Shown: positions 54,089 to 63,649, counted from the stretch's first letter. The stretch: DNA of 64,000 nt from Pseudomonas sp. NC02 (GCF_002874965.1 NZ_CP025624.1:1736001-1800000); one strand, 5' to 3'. Notes: generated by a model from the letters alone, not told the origin. Made by a program: numbers and translations.

Positions 54089-54124
54089 CTGTGTCCTTGA
54101 GCCCGTTCCGCCGTTGGCGCGAGC
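54081..54124 (-). promoter_or_regulatory. ANTAR (NasT) target: tandem hexaloop hairpins in the nasS leader
   Basis: Hairpin 1 (54124-54101) has outer stem GCTCG/CGGGC, an internal loop, and the loop AACGGC, identical to that in the nasA leader. Hairpin 2 (54098-54081) is AAGGAC-ACAGAC-GTCGTT with one mismatch. Both loops have A1 and G4. Stems are weaker than in the nirB leader. Confidence 0.68.
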
Positions 54125-54141
54125 TGCGATAGACAAGGCAA

Positions 54142-54157
54142 AGCAAGGCACATGCCA
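54142..54157 (-). promoter_or_regulatory. Sigma-54-type promoter of nasST
   Basis: Minus-strand TGGCATGTGCCTTGCT is a near-consensus -24/-12 element with GG and GC ten bases apart. The start would be near 54132, just before the first hexaloop hairpin. Confidence 0.72.
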
Positions 54158-54254
54158 CGATGCGCACAGGATGGGCTGGGCGTCAGCTTTCCATCAGGAT
54201 TGAAATTGGCCTGCCTCGCAGTATGGCCGCTCTTTCAGCCCGGGCCATGCAGGC

Positions 54255-55718
54255 ATGTTCAGCCACCTTCACCGTTTCTCGACGCTGCTTTTCGGCCTGC
54301 TGCTGCTGGGCAGCCCCGGCGCGTTCGGGGGCTCCTACCAAGCCCGTGATGAAAGCCTGCACACTTTTTTTACCGCGTTGTCCCTGCCGCTGGGGCAGCC
54401 GATCGTTGTCAGTCAGGCGGCAGCTCGCAAGCGCATCAGCGGGGCGTTCGATTTCGGCTCGCCCCAACCGCTGCTGGAGTCGGTCGCCCAGCAGCAAGGC
54501 CTGATCTGGTACACCGATGGCCAGGTGCTTTACCTCTATGACGCCGACGAGGCGAAAAGCTCGGTAGTGACCCTGCGGCATATCTCGGTCGACCTCCTGC
54601 GCGGGTTCATGCGCCGTTCGGGGCTCGAAGAGGCGCGCTACCCGCTGCGTGCGAGTGGGGCGCGGGTGTTCTACGTGTCCGGGCCGCCGAACTATGTCGA
54701 CCATGTGCTGCGCCTGGCCCAACTGATGGACCGCCAGCGTGCGGAACTGCGCCTGGGGCCGCAGCGGATCGGGGTGGTGCAGGTGCTCAACACCCACGTT
54801 GCAGACCGCGAGTACAACATGGGCGACAGAACCGTCACGGTGCCGGGCATGGCATCGATGATCGAAAAACTGCTGGCCGTCGAGCAGGAGAGTGCGTCCC
54901 CGCGGCAACCCGGATTACTGGCCGACAAGAATATCTCGGTGCTGGCGTACCCGGACACCAACAGCCTGCTGATCAAGGGCAAGCCCGCGCAGGTGAGCTT
55001 TATCGAAGGTCTGGTGGCAGAACTGGACGTACCGAAGCGCGCGGTGGAGGTTTCGATGTGGCTGGTGGATGTGGACCGCGATGAGCTCAAGAAGATCGGC
55101 GCGACCATGCACAAGGGGGCGGACAAGCCTTCAGCGACCCGGGTCATGGCACCCATCGAGGACGAAGCATTCATGCAGCGGATCACCGCCTTGGAGTTGC
55201 GCAGGCGAGCGAGGGTCACGACGTTGCCGGTGATTCTCACCCAGGAGAATGTGCCCGCGGTTTTCAACGACAACCAGACGTTCTATCTGCCCCGGCCGGG
55301 TGAAGAACACGACGAATGGCAACCGGTGGTCTTTGGTACGCAGGTCAGTGTTCTGCCGCGCTTTGCCGAGGCGAATGAAATCGAGATGCTGCTCACCGTC
55401 GAGGATGGCCGCCAGATGGGCAAGGCTACCAGTCGCGACAAACCCTCGGCGGGGGTGGAGCGGATGGGGATCAACACGGTGGTGCGTGTGGCTCCGGGCA
55501 GGCGATTGCTGGTGGGGAATTTTCAGCGCGATACCGGCACAGCCTTGCTCGGACGCTACAACGGGCCCATGGCCAACAGTGTGCGATTGTTTGTGATTCA
55601 GGCGACGGCGGTCGCAAATGTGCTGCATACCGCTGCCGAGCCGGGGCAGGCGCCGCCGTTGACGCGCTCCCAGCATGAGCAGGTGAAGCGGGCATTTAAC
55701 CGGGTGACCGAAGGATAA
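54255..55718 (+). CDS. sctC: Type III secretion-type outer membrane secretin (SctC/InvG-like)
   Basis: A 487-residue secretin with a signal peptide (about 1-25). N-terminal N0/N1 ring domains (LPLGQPIVVSQAAARKRISG; LRHISVDLLRGFMRRSG), an N3-type segment (DRTVTVPGMASMIEKLL; SVLAYPDTNSLLIKG) and the beta-barrel secretin domain (ARVTTLPVILTQENVPAVFN; INTVVRVAPGRRLLVGNFQR) are all visible. It is somewhat shorter than typical SctC. It stands next to a HilA-like regulator and an IagB-like transglycosylase but no inner-membrane or ATPase genes. The start at 54255 lacks a strong ribosome-binding site. Confidence 0.85.
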   Translation: MFSHLHRFSTLLFGLLLLGSPGAFGGSYQARDESLHTFFTALSLPLGQPIVVSQAAARKRISGAFDFGSPQPLLESVAQQQGLIWYTDGQVLYLYDADEAKSSVVTLRHISVDLLRGFMRRSGLEEARYPLRASGARVFYVSGPPNYVDHVLRLAQLMDRQRAELRLGPQRIGVVQVLNTHVADREYNMGDRTVTVPGMASMIEKLLAVEQESASPRQPGLLADKNISVLAYPDTNSLLIKGKPAQVSFIEGLVAELDVPKRAVEVSMWLVDVDRDELKKIGATMHKGADKPSATRVMAPIEDEAFMQRITALELRRRARVTTLPVILTQENVPAVFNDNQTFYLPRPGEEHDEWQPVVFGTQVSVLPRFAEANEIEMLLTVEDGRQMGKATSRDKPSAGVERMGINTVVRVAPGRRLLVGNFQRDTGTALLGRYNGPMANSVRLFVIQATAVANVLHTAAEPGQAPPLTRSQHEQVKRAFNRVTEG

Positions 55719-55892
55719 GAACGTTGGTGGCGCCCCTGGGCGGGCATCGTCGAAAGGTCCTACGTGCCCAGTCTGAAAAAATCAGTGCCTATGGGGTTTT
55801 TTCCTCTCCTATACAGCGAGTGGGCTTTTTATAGTCGCGACCTTCAGGAAACCAGTGTTGGAAATGAAGGTGAGTTGGGTGCGGAGGTACGA

Positions 55893-56270
55893 ATGGCCGT
55901 GGTGAACGATGGGGTACTGGCTACCCCCATGGTCTTTGAGCGCTGGACGTTGCACGGCGACGGTAGATTGACCAGTGAAGACTCGGATATTCAACTCCCG
56001 CCCAAGGAGTGGCAGGTGTTGCGCCTGTTGCTGTCCTCGGCCGGAGTGCTGGTGACCAAGGACCACTTGCTGGAACAGGCATGGCCCCATAACGAGGCCA
56101 CGGAAGAGTCCCTGACCCGTTGCATCTGTTCGCTGCGCAAATATTTGAAGGGCGGCAAGGGCCTGATCAAGACGGTATACGGCAAGGGGTACCGGGTGAC
56201 CTGTGCGGTCAGGATGACCAGCCTGACGGTGGGCACTGTCTGTTCCACCTGCGGTCGGGGGCAGGCATGA
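55893..56270 (+). CDS. Winged-helix (OmpR/HilA-type) DNA-binding protein
   Basis: A 125-residue protein that is almost only a Trans_reg_C winged helix: LPPKEWQVLRLLLSSAGVLV, then LTRCICSLRKYLKGGKGLIK and TVYGKGYRV. It lacks a receiver or other sensor domain, as in HilA-type activators but much shorter. The ATG at 55893 has GGAGG six bases upstream; earlier starts (GTG 55764, ATG 55791) lack one. It overlaps the transglycosylase gene by four bases. The regulator-IagB order copies Salmonella hilA-iagB, from memory. Confidence 0.85.
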   Translation: MAVVNDGVLATPMVFERWTLHGDGRLTSEDSDIQLPPKEWQVLRLLLSSAGVLVTKDHLLEQAWPHNEATEESLTRCICSLRKYLKGGKGLIKTVYGKGYRVTCAVRMTSLTVGTVCSTCGRGQA

Positions 56271-56734
56271 GCAGCGCCCGGTGCAAGGGGGCGCTGCTGC
56301 TGATGCTCACGCTCGGCTTCGGCAATGAAGCCCGGGCGTATTGCTGGGCCGAGGCTGCCAGCCGATACGGCATGGAGCCGGAATTGTTGCAGGCCATCGC
56401 CGCGGTGGAGTCGGGCTACCGCGCCAAGGCCATGAATTACGCCAACAACAACGGCACCCGTGATATCGGGCTGATGCAGATCAACAGCATTCACCTGCCG
56501 CGCCTGCTCAAGGAGGGCATTACCGAGCAGCGCTTGCTGGATGAGCCTTGCCTGTCGGTGGAGGTGGGGGCGTCGATCCTTGCCGACTTCGTCAAACAGT
56601 TCGGCTACAACTGGACAGCGATCGGTTCCTACAATGTGGGCGGCGGGCCCGGGCCTCAGCGTGAGGCCCTGCGTCTTCGCTATGCGCAAAAAATCTGGGT
56701 CCGCTATGAGGAACTGATGACGCACCGTAACTGA
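56267..56734 (+). CDS. IagB/IpgF-type lytic transglycosylase
   Basis: A 155-residue secreted lysozyme-fold protein. A signal peptide (about 1-24, [15 protein letters not shown]) is followed by the SLT domain: catalytic Glu in [13 protein letters not shown], then [15 protein letters not shown] and IGSYNVGGG. Enzymes of this small type open peptidoglycan for type III secretion and pilus machines. ATGA overlap with the winged-helix gene indicates coupled translation. Confidence 0.9.
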   Translation: MSSARCKGALLLMLTLGFGNEARAYCWAEAASRYGMEPELLQAIAAVESGYRAKAMNYANNNGTRDIGLMQINSIHLPRLLKEGITEQRLLDEPCLSVEVGASILADFVKQFGYNWTAIGSYNVGGGPGPQREALRLRYAQKIWVRYEELMTHRN

Positions 56735-56820
56735 CGATTGGACGGCACGCCTCGCATGCAGCCCGTCACCCCGGCTATAATCGCCGCCACCTTTCGCCGC
56801 CATCCGAGTCAAGCCCGCCC

Positions 56821-57846
56821 ATGTATACCCTGGCCCGCCAGCTGTTGTTCAAACTCTCTCCGGAAACTTCCCACGATCTCTCCCTGGACTTGATCGGTGC
56901 CGGTGGCCGCCTGGGGCTCAATGGCCTGGTGTGCAAGGCCCCGGCGAAAATGCCGGTGTCGGTGATGGGGCTCGATTTCCCCAACCCGGTAGGCCTGGCT
57001 GCGGGTTTGGACAAAAACGGTGCGGCCATCGACGGTTTTGCGCAGCTGGGTTTTGGCTTTGTCGAAATCGGCACCGTGACCCCACGGCCGCAGCCGGGCA
57101 ACCCGAAGCCGCGGATCTTCCGCCTGCCGGAAGCCGAGGCGATCATCAATCGCATGGGCTTCAACAACCTGGGTGTGGATAACCTGCTGTCACGGGTTCA
57201 GGCGGCGAAGTACACCGGTATCCTCGGGATCAATATCGGCAAGAACTTCGACACGCCGGTGGAGCGTGCGGTGGATGACTATCTGATTTGCCTGGACAAG
57301 GTGTACGCCCACGCCAGCTACGTCACGGTCAACGTCAGCTCGCCTAACACCCCGGGCCTGCGCAGCCTGCAGTTTGGCGACTCCCTCAAGCAACTGCTCG
57401 AAGCCTTGCGCCAGCGCCAGGAAGATTTGGCTGTGCGCCACGGCAAGCGTGTGCCCCTGGCAATCAAGATTGCCCCGGACATGAACGACGAAGAGACCGT
57501 ACTGGTGGCCCAGGCCCTGGTGGATTCGGGCATGGATGCGGTGATCGCTACCAACACCACCCTGAGCCGCGTCGGTGTCGAAGGCCTGGCGTATGGTGAC
57601 GAAGCGGGCGGCCTGTCCGGTGCGCCGGTACGCGACCAGAGTACCCACATCGTCAAGGTGCTGGCGGCCGAGTTGGCAGGGCGCTTGCCGATCATTGCCG
57701 TGGGTGGCATCACCGAGGGCAAGCACGCGGCCGAAAAAATCGCCGCCGGCGCGAGCCTGGTGCAGTTGTATTCCGGCTTTATCTACAAGGGCCCGGCGTT
57801 GATTCGCCAGGCGGTGGATGCGATTGCGGCATTGCCGCGCGGCTGA
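56821..57846 (+). CDS. pyrD: Dihydroorotate dehydrogenase (quinone), class 2
   Basis: A 341-residue membrane-associated flavoenzyme of pyrimidine synthesis. The N-terminal helices ([20 protein letters not shown]) mark class 2. [28 protein letters not shown] with the catalytic Ser, and IIAVGGI carry the FMN and substrate sites. It converges with rmf. Confidence 0.97.
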   Translation: MYTLARQLLFKLSPETSHDLSLDLIGAGGRLGLNGLVCKAPAKMPVSVMGLDFPNPVGLAAGLDKNGAAIDGFAQLGFGFVEIGTVTPRPQPGNPKPRIFRLPEAEAIINRMGFNNLGVDNLLSRVQAAKYTGILGINIGKNFDTPVERAVDDYLICLDKVYAHASYVTVNVSSPNTPGLRSLQFGDSLKQLLEALRQRQEDLAVRHGKRVPLAIKIAPDMNDEETVLVAQALVDSGMDAVIATNTTLSRVGVEGLAYGDEAGGLSGAPVRDQSTHIVKVLAAELAGRLPIIAVGGITEGKHAAEKIAAGASLVQLYSGFIYKGPALIRQAVDAIAALPRG

Positions 57847-57857
57847 CAACAGTCAAT

Positions 57858-57881
57858 AAAAAGGGCTCCTTGAAGGAGCCC
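57858..57881 (-). terminator. Intrinsic terminator of rmf
   Basis: GGGCTCC-TTGAA-GGAGCCC is a perfect stem; on the minus strand it is followed by a run of five Ts. It lies between the ends of pyrD and rmf. Confidence 0.82.
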
Positions 57882-57966
57882 CTGGGCCGAAGCCCGCCGC
57901 CCGGATGGGGCGTGCGTGGTTAAGTGGTTGCGTATTCGTGCTGGTGTCGGAATTAAATGCCCTTGA

Positions 57967-58182
57967 TTAGCCGACGGCGTGAAGTTCGTTGAGTCTGTGG
58001 ATTCCCGCAGTGCCAGTCATACCGTCCCAGTTGTCGCCGCGTCCTTCTCGCCAGCCGTTGATCCAGGCTTGGCGTACCGACGGTAGAGTAAATGGGCAAA
58101 GCTCACGGGATTTGCCATGAACGCCATATTGATATCCGCGTAAAAATGCTCTTTCCAACGGATCACGCTTAAGTCTTCTCAT
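57967..58182 (-). CDS. rmf: Ribosome modulation factor
   Basis: A 71-residue basic protein (MRRLKRDPLERAFLRGYQYG; QAWINGWREGRGDNWDGM) that dimerises 70S ribosomes into inactive 100S particles in stationary phase. GAGGGAAACACCC precedes the ATG. Length and sequence are typical, and the adjacency to pyrD and rlmL is conserved in pseudomonads. Confidence 0.96.
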   Translation of the reverse strand: MRRLKRDPLERAFLRGYQYGVHGKSRELCPFTLPSVRQAWINGWREGRGDNWDGMTGTAGIHRLNELHAVG

Positions 58183-58713
58183 AGGGTGTTTCCCTCACTT
58201 GTTGACTGTCTTGATATCCTTCGGCCTCGTCCGAGGCCGGGCAGAGTTTTTCTGCCGTTGGTGCGCTCGCTGCCGGCGTGGCGAGCTATGTGTCGGCGTC
58301 GTTACGGCGCCAACCTGTGTTGAGTTCTAACCAATAGGTCACATGGATTCAATGATCGTTTTGTCATAAGCACGTAACGATAATGATGCTATAGCCATAA
58401 GCTGGGATGGCTTTTCGCCCCTTTTGTTGGGCAAACCCAGCTATGATGTGCCCTTCAAAGAGGATGGGTTTAATCCTTTAGTGAGAATGTCCGCCTGTTG
58501 CAGTCGGTTATTATTCGACGAAGGGTCGGAATGTTTCTTTTTGTTGCTTCAAATACTTGAACTGCCCCGTCGATAAAGGCCCGAAAGGCCGGTAGCCGGG
58601 GTGGAACGGCACATTCGTGCCACACGAGCGTTCTTCAAGAAAAGCGCTTGATTGAAAACCGAACGCGCGATGCGTCGCCCGTTCACTTATTGCTGAAAAG
58701 CCTGGAATGCCCC
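58183..58713. other. Intergenic region between rmf and rlmL
   Basis: A 531-bp region without a convincing gene holds both divergent promoters. Within the rmf leader are two hairpins side by side, CGGCCTCG/CGAGGCCG (58222-58239) and GGCAGA/TCTGCC (58240-58256). A long stretch from 58330 to 58560 is rich in A+T. The hairpins may affect rmf mRNA stability or translation. No RNA gene could be recognised. Confidence 0.5.
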
Positions 58714-60978
58714 ATGTCGGACCGTTTTGAACTCTTCCTCACTTGCCCCAAGGGCCTCGAAGGCCTGCTGATCGAGGAAGCCGTGGGGCTTGGCCTTGAG
58801 GAAGCCCGCGAGCACACCTCGGCCGTGCGCGGCATGGCCGACATGGAGACCGCCTACCGCCTGTGCCTCTGGTCGCGCCTGGCCAACCGCGTGTTGCTGG
58901 TGCTCAAGCGCTTCCCGATGAAGGACGCCGAAGACCTCTACCACGGGGTGCTGGACATCGAGTGGGAAGACCACATGCTCGCCGACGGCACCCTGGCCGT
59001 TGAATTCAGCGGCCACGGCTCGGGCATCGACAACACCCACTTCGGCGCGCTGAAGGTCAAGGATGCGATTGTCGACAAGCTGCGCACCCCGACCGGCGAA
59101 CGTCCATCCATCGACAAGATCAACCCGGACCTGCGCATCCACCTGCGCCTGGACCGTGGCGAAGCGATCCTCTCTCTCGACCTGTCCGGCCACAGCCTGC
59201 ACCAGCGCGGCTACCGCCTGCAGCAGGGCGCGGCACCGTTGAAAGAGAACCTGGCGGCGGCGATCCTGATTCGCTCCGGCTGGCCGCGCATCGCTGCCGA
59301 AGGCGGCGCGCTGACGGACCCGATGTGCGGCGTCGGTACCTTCCTGGTGGAAGGCGCGATGATCGCCGCCGACATGGCGCCCAACCTGAACCGTGAGCTG
59401 TGGGGTTTCACCGCCTGGCTTGGCCACGTTCCGGCGCTGTGGAAAAAACTTCACACAGAGGCCAGCGAACGTGCCGCCATCGGCATGGCCAAGCCACCGC
59501 TGTGGATTCGTGGTTACGAGGCGGATCCTCGCCTGATCCAACCCGCCCGCAACAACATCGAACGCGCAGGCCTTAGCCACTGGATCAAGATCTACCAGGG
59601 CGAAGTCGGTACCTTCGAGCCGCGTCCGGACCAGAACCAGAAAGGCCTGGTGATCTGCAACCCGCCGTATGGCGAGCGTCTGGGTGATGAAGCCAGCCTG
59701 TTGTACCTCTATCAGAACCTCGGCGAGCGTCTGCGCCAGGCGTGCCTGGGCTGGGAAGCGGCGGTGTTCACCGGTGCTCCGGACCTGGGCAAGCGCATGG
59801 GCATCCGCAGCCACAAACAGTATTCGTTCTGGAACGGCGCCTTGCCGTGCAAATTGCTGCTGATCAAGGTCACCCCGGATCAGTTCGTCACCGGCGAGCG
59901 TCGCACCCCGGAACAACGCCAGGCCGAGCGCGAGCAAGCGGCCTACGACCAGGCGCCGACCGAGCCGCAAGAGCGCCAGTACAACAAGAACGGGAACCCG
60001 ATCAAACCCGCCCCGGCCCCAGTGGTCGAGCAGGCGCGCTTGAGCGAAGGCGGGCAGATGTTTGCCAACCGCCTGCAAAAGAACCTGAAACTGCTGGGCA
60101 AGTGGGCCAAGCGCGAAGGCGTCGATTGCTACCGTGTGTACGATGCCGACATGCCGGAATACTCCATGGCCATCGACCTGTACCACGACTGGGTCCACGT
60201 CCAGGAATACGTGGCGCCGAAGTCGATTGACCCGGAAAAAGCTTCGGCACGCATGTTCGATGCCCTGGCGGCCATTCCCCAGGCGCTGGGCATCGACAAG
60301 AACCGTGTGGTGGTCAAGCGTCGCGAACGCCAGAGCGGCACCAAGCAGTACGAGCGCCAGAGCGCCCAGGGCAAGTTCACCGAGGTCAGCGAAGGCGGCG
60401 TCAAGTTGCTGGTCAACCTGACCGATTACCTGGACACCGGCCTGTTCCTCGACCACCGTCCAATGCGCATGCGCATCCAGAAAGAGGCGGCCGGCAAACG
60501 CTTCCTCAACCTGTATTGCTACACCGCCACCGCCAGTGTGCACGCCGCCAAGGGTGGCGCGCGCAGCACCACCAGCGTCGACCTGTCGAAGACCTACCTG
60601 GACTGGGCGCGCCGCAACTTCTCCCTCAACGGTTTCTCCGACAAGAACCGCCTGGAGCAGGGCGACGTGATGGCCTGGCTGGAAGCCAGCCGCGATGAGT
60701 TCGACATGATCTTCATCGACCCGCCGACCTTCTCCAACTCCAAGCGCATGGAAGGCATCTTCGACGTGCAACGCGACCACGTGCAGTTGCTGGACCTGGC
60801 CATGGCACGCCTGGCGCCGGGCGGCGTGTTGTACTTCTCGAACAACTTCCGCAAGTTCCAGCTGGAAGACAACCTCGTCGAGCGGTATGCCGTCGAAGAG
60901 ATCAGCGACAAGACCATCGACCCGGATTTTGCGCGTAACGCCAAGATCCATCGGGCGTGGAAAATCACCGCGCGCTGA
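58714..60978 (+). CDS. rlmL: Bifunctional 23S rRNA (G2445-N2/G2069-N7) methyltransferase
   Basis: A 754-residue fusion methyltransferase. A THUMP domain and the RlmL methyltransferase come first (DPMCGVGTFLVEGA; VICNPPYGERLG). A linker rich in Gln, Glu and Pro (about 415-460) precedes the RlmK half (FLNLYCYTATASVHAAKGGA; FIDPPTFSNSKRM). It modifies two guanosines of 23S rRNA during ribosome assembly. The ATG at 58714 (MSDRFELFLTC) is favoured over 58648 by family N-terminus. Confidence 0.96.
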   Translation: MSDRFELFLTCPKGLEGLLIEEAVGLGLEEAREHTSAVRGMADMETAYRLCLWSRLANRVLLVLKRFPMKDAEDLYHGVLDIEWEDHMLADGTLAVEFSGHGSGIDNTHFGALKVKDAIVDKLRTPTGERPSIDKINPDLRIHLRLDRGEAILSLDLSGHSLHQRGYRLQQGAAPLKENLAAAILIRSGWPRIAAEGGALTDPMCGVGTFLVEGAMIAADMAPNLNRELWGFTAWLGHVPALWKKLHTEASERAAIGMAKPPLWIRGYEADPRLIQPARNNIERAGLSHWIKIYQGEVGTFEPRPDQNQKGLVICNPPYGERLGDEASLLYLYQNLGERLRQACLGWEAAVFTGAPDLGKRMGIRSHKQYSFWNGALPCKLLLIKVTPDQFVTGERRTPEQRQAEREQAAYDQAPTEPQERQYNKNGNPIKPAPAPVVEQARLSEGGQMFANRLQKNLKLLGKWAKREGVDCYRVYDADMPEYSMAIDLYHDWVHVQEYVAPKSIDPEKASARMFDALAAIPQALGIDKNRVVVKRRERQSGTKQYERQSAQGKFTEVSEGGVKLLVNLTDYLDTGLFLDHRPMRMRIQKEAAGKRFLNLYCYTATASVHAAKGGARSTTSVDLSKTYLDWARRNFSLNGFSDKNRLEQGDVMAWLEASRDEFDMIFIDPPTFSNSKRMEGIFDVQRDHVQLLDLAMARLAPGGVLYFSNNFRKFQLEDNLVERYAVEEISDKTIDPDFARNAKIHRAWKITAR

Positions 60979-60991
60979 TCACTGCGTTCTG

Positions 60992-61033
60992 AAGCCGCAG
61001 GCCCGGATCATTCCGGCCTTGCGGCTTTTTTTT
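60992..61033 (+). terminator. Intrinsic terminator of rlmL
   Basis: AAGCCGCA-GGCC-GGA pairs with TCCGGCC-TTGCGGCTT, followed by a T-run, 14 bases after the rlmL stop. Confidence 0.88.
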
Positions 61034-61119
61034 GCGCTGGTCAAACGCAAGTCCTGTGGCTATAACTTAGGGCCTGGCCAAAGTGACGCACCCGCACGCT
61101 GGCGTTCTGAGTCTTGTCT

Positions 61120-63519
61120 ATGCCGCTGCATGCCGTCCGCCCGAAAATCCTAGGCTTTATCAGTGAGCAGGTGTCGGCGTGGCTGGTGGCGGTGGTGGTG
61201 TTGCTGGGCGGTATCGCGCTGACGATTGTCGTCGCCTGGGCCGCGTCCGAGCTTTACCAGCAGCAGATGCGCCAGCGCTTTCAACTGCTGGTCAACGAGC
61301 GCTACAGCCGTCTCCAGGAGCGTTTCGAGGACCAGGAACAACGCCTGGGCAGCCTGCGGCGGTTCTTCGTCAATTCAAATACAGTCTCGCGCAAAGAGTT
61401 CGAAGGGTTCGCGCAGCCCTTGCTGTTGCGTACCCGCGCCTATGCCTGGGCACCCCGGGTTTTGCGTGACCAGCGCGGTGCGTTCGAGCAGGCAATCACG
61501 GCGGAGCGCGGTGCGAATTTCTCCATTCGTGAATTGAATGCGGCGGGCGAACTGACCCCGGCGACTGATCGCGATGAGTATGTGCCGGTGCTGTACAGCC
61601 AGACCCAGAGCATTCTCGGCTCGCCGCTGGGTTTTGACCTGTTGGCCCAGCCACTGCGGCGCTCGACGGTGGAGCGTGCGCAACAGTCAGGGAAGATGGC
61701 GGTGTCCCAGCCCATGCAACTGGTGGGTGTGGAGCCGGCCTATGCCATGGGTGTATTGCTGGTGGCACCGGTCAGCCGGGCACCGACGACACAAGTGCCC
61801 AACAGTGAACCTTACGGCTACGTCATGGCGGTGATCAGCATGCGCCAGCTGGTGGCCGATGGCTTGCCCAAGGCCGCACGGGACAACCTGGTGATGCAGA
61901 TTGTCGACACCTCCGATGCAGAGCAACGGGTGTTGTACGAATCCAGCAACCCCGTGGCAGACAGTGACCTGGTGGCAGCACGCCGGCTGACGCTCGGCGA
62001 CCACGTCTACGCCTTGAGCCTGCGCCCCAGCCAGGTGTTCCAGCAGGGCAATCACTCGTCGCTGGTCAGTATCCTGGTCATGGGCAGCCTGCTGAGTGTG
62101 CTGCTCAGTGCGTTGCTCTACGTGGTGGTCAGCCAGCGCCAGCGCGCATTGAAGCTGGTGGAGCAGCGCACCGCCCAATTGCGTCAGCGGGAACAGGAGC
62201 TGCGAGGCACCCACGGCCAACTGCGCAGCGTGCTCAATGCGGCCACCCAGGTGGCGATCATCGCGACGGACTTGCGCGGTGTGATCACCACCTTCAACGC
62301 CGGCGCCGAGCAGATGCTGGGCTTTGAAGCACAAGAGGTACTGGGCCACCTGACCCTCGAAAGCCTGCACCTGGCCCCCGAGCTGGAAGCCCGTGCCGCG
62401 CAATTGAGCGCAATCCTCGGCAAGCGCATCGCGCCAGCCCAGGCGATGCTGGTGGACAGCGCCGATGCAGTGCATGAGGCCCGCGAGTGGACGCTGGTAC
62501 GCAAGGACGGTAGCCAACTGACGGTAAACATGCTCGCCACTGTTCTGCTGGACGAGCATGGCCTGTGGGTCGGGCACCTGGCGATCTGCCTGGATGTCAC
62601 CGAGCAGAAGCGCGCCTATGAGGCACTGGCCGCGCGGGACCGCCTGCTGAAGAAACTCAGCGCCCATGTGCCCGGCGGTATTTTCCAGTTCATCCTGGAA
62701 CCGAACAATGTCTCGCGTTTCATTTATGCCAGCGATGGCATCCGCGACATCTACGAAATCGAGCCTGGGGTGTTGCAGCAGGATGCGCGAAAGGTCTTCG
62801 AGCGGATTCATCCGCTGGATGTCGAGCGGGTACGGGAGTCCATTCGCCTGTCCACCCTGCAACTGAGCCATTGGCGTGAAGAATACCGGGTGCAGTTGCC
62901 CCATCGGGGGCTGCGCTGGGTTCGCGGTGAGGCGACGCCGGAAGAGCTGGCCGGTGGCGGTACGTTATGGCATGGCTATGTGTCGGATATTTCCGATCTC
63001 AAGCGGGTCGAGGAAGAGCTGCGGGCGCTGTCGATTACCGATTCCCTGACCGGCATTCATAACCGACGCTACTTCCAGGACCGGCTGAAGGCCGAGATGA
63101 TCCGGGTCAAGCGTGCCTCGGGGGCGTTGTCGGTGATCATGTTCGACATCGATCACTTCAAGCGCATCAACGACCAGCATGGTCACGCGGTGGGTGATGA
63201 AGTGCTCAAGGAGTTATGCCGGCGCATCAGCCAGCGGTTACGACGCACGGATGTGTTTTGCCGGCTGGGCGGCGAGGAGTTTGTGGTGCTGTGCGCCAGT
63301 ACCGACGGCAGCCAGGCGTTCAATGTTGCCCTGGAGTTGTGGCAGGCGTTGCGCGGTGAGCCGATGGAAGGTGTCGGCACGGTGACGGCGAGCTTCGGGG
63401 TCGCCAGTTGGCGGGTCGAGGAGGGCGTCGACAGCTTGTTGCTGCGGGCGGATTCGGGTGTCTATGCCGCCAAGCAGGCGGGCAGGGACAGGGTTGAGGC
63501 GGAGCGGGTGCTTGCCTGA
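61120..63519 (+). CDS. Membrane diguanylate cyclase (CHASE-PAS-PAS-GGDEF)
   Basis: A 799-residue c-di-GMP synthase. Two membrane helices (about 18-45 and 325-350) enclose a periplasmic CHASE sensor (SRKEFEGFAQPLLLRTRAYA; QPMQLVGVEPAYAMGVLLV). Two PAS domains follow (about 370-500 and 510-630). The GGDEF domain contains DIDHFKRINDQHGHAVGD and an active GGEEF, with the inhibitory RxxD site (RRTD) five residues before it. No EAL domain is present, so it should only make c-di-GMP. A TTG at 61114 is an alternative start. It lies alone between rlmL and dacB. Confidence 0.93.
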   Translation: MPLHAVRPKILGFISEQVSAWLVAVVVLLGGIALTIVVAWAASELYQQQMRQRFQLLVNERYSRLQERFEDQEQRLGSLRRFFVNSNTVSRKEFEGFAQPLLLRTRAYAWAPRVLRDQRGAFEQAITAERGANFSIRELNAAGELTPATDRDEYVPVLYSQTQSILGSPLGFDLLAQPLRRSTVERAQQSGKMAVSQPMQLVGVEPAYAMGVLLVAPVSRAPTTQVPNSEPYGYVMAVISMRQLVADGLPKAARDNLVMQIVDTSDAEQRVLYESSNPVADSDLVAARRLTLGDHVYALSLRPSQVFQQGNHSSLVSILVMGSLLSVLLSALLYVVVSQRQRALKLVEQRTAQLRQREQELRGTHGQLRSVLNAATQVAIIATDLRGVITTFNAGAEQMLGFEAQEVLGHLTLESLHLAPELEARAAQLSAILGKRIAPAQAMLVDSADAVHEAREWTLVRKDGSQLTVNMLATVLLDEHGLWVGHLAICLDVTEQKRAYEALAARDRLLKKLSAHVPGGIFQFILEPNNVSRFIYASDGIRDIYEIEPGVLQQDARKVFERIHPLDVERVRESIRLSTLQLSHWREEYRVQLPHRGLRWVRGEATPEELAGGGTLWHGYVSDISDLKRVEEELRALSITDSLTGIHNRRYFQDRLKAEMIRVKRASGALSVIMFDIDHFKRINDQHGHAVGDEVLKELCRRISQRLRRTDVFCRLGGEEFVVLCASTDGSQAFNVALELWQALRGEPMEGVGTVTASFGVASWRVEEGVDSLLLRADSGVYAAKQAGRDRVEAERVLA

Positions 63520-63552
63520 AGTGCACGGCCATTCAAGCTATTAGAGATCAAT

Positions 63553-63635
63553 GTGGGAGCTGGCTTGCCTGCGATAGCATCACCTCGGTATTCCTGATAG
63601 ACCGAGGCGTCTGCATCGCAGGCAAGCCAGCTCCC
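63553..63635. repeat. REP-type inverted repeat, copy E (variant arms)
   Basis: GTGGGAGCTGGCTTGCCTGC at 63553 faces its complement ending at 63635. The arms belong to the GCTGGCTTGCCTGCGAT variant seen also at 7905. It lies between the convergent GGDEF and dacB genes. Confidence 0.88.
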
Positions 63636-63649
63636 GATATTTGCTGCTG

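Noticed and set aside
58687..60951. A 754-codon minus-strand frame opposite rlmL
   Set aside because: Antisense shadow of a well-conserved rRNA methyltransferase; no ribosome-binding site or domain.
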